Positions 41,626-42,509 of a DNA stretch of 42,509 bases are shown here, piece after piece (the first letter of the stretch is position 1; each line of letters starts with the position of its first letter). Location of the stretch: contig DUQT01000154.1 in assembly GCA_012837655.1 (NCBI GenBank), forward strand, positions 1 through 42,509, given 5' to 3'. A model generated the notes under the pieces. That model did not search any database. It had not been told where the DNA came from and saw nothing but the letters and a program-made list of their open reading frames with translations. Made by a program: the position numbers and the translations under genes. The stretch is from Actinomyces sp. Its GTDB lineage: Bacteria; Actinomycetota; Actinomycetes; Actinomycetales; Actinomycetaceae.

Positions 41626-42396
41626 TTACGTTGGGCGGACGATGCTTGTGTGGAACGTGATCTTGTCGGCGGTTTCTGAAGTTTCAAGGGTTGGCCGGCT
41701 CGCGATGGCGATGGCTTCTCGCGTCATGTCTTCAAGTGGCCAATCAATGTCGGTAGCCAACGCCTGCGATCCTGACATGGCTACAGGCGGCAGATCGGAT
41801 CCGTAGCCAACCGCGAGTTTCCCTTCGGGTTCGACTATTTGCTCCAAGGCTTTGTTTACGCCGCTCTTGTCATCGATACCCAGCGATATCGCGCCAGACA
41901 GATCGGCAGGCCTGCCGCGGGTGTTCATCCAGATTATGGGGACGTCCTGCTGAGCAAGGTCATGTCCCAGCTGAATGTGGGATTCATCCACTTCGATGAT
42001 TGCGGCGCGCAGATCGATTTCGCTCAGCACGTCGTGAGCTGTTACTGGGCCGGTAATGGTTCCATCTTCTTGACATGCGGGGAAGAAGGGGATCGCGAAC
42101 ATCGAGTACTTGCGGGCCTCTTCGATTGCCGGCAACACAATGCGGCTCAATAGCGGAATATTGGCTGGAGTTGGAGCCTCCGACAGGAACAGTCCAATCG
42201 CACGTGGGGCGGAAGCTCGCAGGTGCCTTCCGGTTGCTCGCGGGATGTATGCAAGCTGTTCAGCGGCCTCGCGAACCCTCTGAGCGGTTGCGGCGGCGAC
42301 TCCGACTTCTTCTGCTCGATTGTTCAATACGTGCGAAACCGTAGCAGGGGATACGCCAGCAAGCCTTGCGACATCGGCACGTGTAGCCCGCGGCAT
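41626..42396 (-). CDS. Short LacI-family transcriptional regulator
   Basis: A 256-aa regulator. The N-terminal helix-turn-helix is typical (ATRADVARLAGVSPATVSHVLNN, then the hinge helix around RVREAAEQLAYIPRATGRHL). The ligand-binding part begins normally, but the protein is 70-80 residues shorter than usual LacI members: after EPEGKLAVGYGSDLPPVAMSG it goes straight to WPLEDMTREAIAIA, which resembles the last helix of the family. The canonical segment with the ligand Asp (V-x-G-F-D-D) is absent. Sugar response is therefore doubtful; it may be constitutive or dimerise differently. AAAGGGA precedes the ATG. The target is unknown. Confidence 0.87.
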   Translation of the reverse strand: MPRATRADVARLAGVSPATVSHVLNNRAEEVGVAAATAQRVREAAEQLAYIPRATGRHLRASAPRAIGLFLSEAPTPANIPLLSRIVLPAIEEARKYSMFAIPFFPACQEDGTITGPVTAHDVLSEIDLRAAIIEVDESHIQLGHDLAQQDVPIIWMNTRGRPADLSGAISLGIDDKSGVNKALEQIVEPEGKLAVGYGSDLPPVAMSGSQALATDIDWPLEDMTREAIAIASRPTLETSETADKITFHTSIVRPT

Positions 42397-42490
42397 TTTG
42401 TATCCCTTTCATTCCCGTGCGCATGAGTCGGGAATCCTCAGAAAATGTATTGACAATTTCGAGTCTACTCCGCACAGGCAAAGGGCCGGG

Positions 42491-42509
42491 GAGGTGTCTC
42501 AGACACCTC
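42491..42509. other. Hairpin at the right edge
   Basis: GAGGTGTC-N3-GACACCTC, a perfect 8-bp stem with a three-base loop, ends at the last base of the window, so its context is cut off. It could be a terminator or an inverted-repeat end. Confidence 0.4.

Noticed and set aside
36335..42396. lacI as a pseudogene
   Set aside because: The frame is open from start to stop, the DNA-binding head is intact and there is a ribosome site; it is short but not visibly broken.
42459..42470. GAGTCTACTC near the lacI start as a fourth HAIR site
   Set aside because: The spacing and half-sites do not fit TTGAGT-N7-ACTCAA.

Overview
The window is about 42.5 kb of moderately high-G+C bacterial chromosome, densely packed with genes. 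It looks like a member of the Actinomycetota, most plausibly Actinomycetaceae-like, though the genus is not certain. The signs are a dnaK-grpE-dnaJ-hspR operon and a clpB gene that both carry HAIR-type (TTGAGT-N7-ACTCAA) operators, a MurT/GatD pair whose MurT lacks the zinc-ribbon cysteines, an LmeA-like (DUF2993) protein, many GTG starts, and many genes with a -10-like TANNNT box 6-7 nt before the start codon (probable leaderless mRNAs). I see no tRNA, rRNA, CRISPR array, transposase or prophage gene.

Layout: 1-5.5 kb is a leftward block with an LmeA-like protein, an aldo/keto reductase and a heterodimeric ABC exporter. 5.7-10.2 kb holds a stand-alone protein with homing-endonuclease-associated repeats, an Hsp15-like S4 protein, an AspT/YidE-type transporter, an M18 aminopeptidase and a GNAT acetyltransferase. 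10.3-14.1 kb has threonine synthase, WrbA with a divergent MarR regulator, a LysE-family exporter and a small zincin. 14.2-18.6 kb is the HspR-controlled chaperone operon. 18.7-25 kb carries a lipoprotein, the MurT-GatD lipid II amidation pair, a glycine/glutamine/tyrosine-repeat membrane protein and an S9 oligopeptidase. 25.2-28.9 kb has a CbbY-like HAD phosphatase with foreign-looking codon use, and clpB. 29-35.4 kb has a beta-lactamase-fold hydrolase, exonuclease III, an SDR, a NarL-type two-component system, a DUF2871 protein and a DHA2 drug exporter. 35.5-42.4 kb has pyrE, a NagD-like HAD, a TrmH/SpoU methyltransferase, class II fructose-bisphosphate aldolase, a TauE/SafE exporter, an unrecognised 394-aa protein and an unusually short LacI regulator.

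How the genes fit together: the clearest circuit is heat shock. HspR, encoded last in the dnaK operon, should repress its own operon through two HAIR sites and clpB through a third, and a strong UUCG hairpin lies just before hspR. MurT and GatD overlap by one base and should form one enzyme that amidates lipid II. The two ABC half-transporters overlap by four bases and have complementary defects typical of heterodimeric exporters.

The most unusual structural signal is in the 3' flanks. Several genes are followed by short degenerate repeats, each set private to its locus, and in at least two cases the repeats resemble copies of the gene's own last codons, differing mainly by synonymous changes. 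The clearest is the drug-exporter gene at 33.8-35.4 kb, whose last eight codons recur 61 bp downstream with two synonymous differences. No intergenic stretch exceeds 300 bases.
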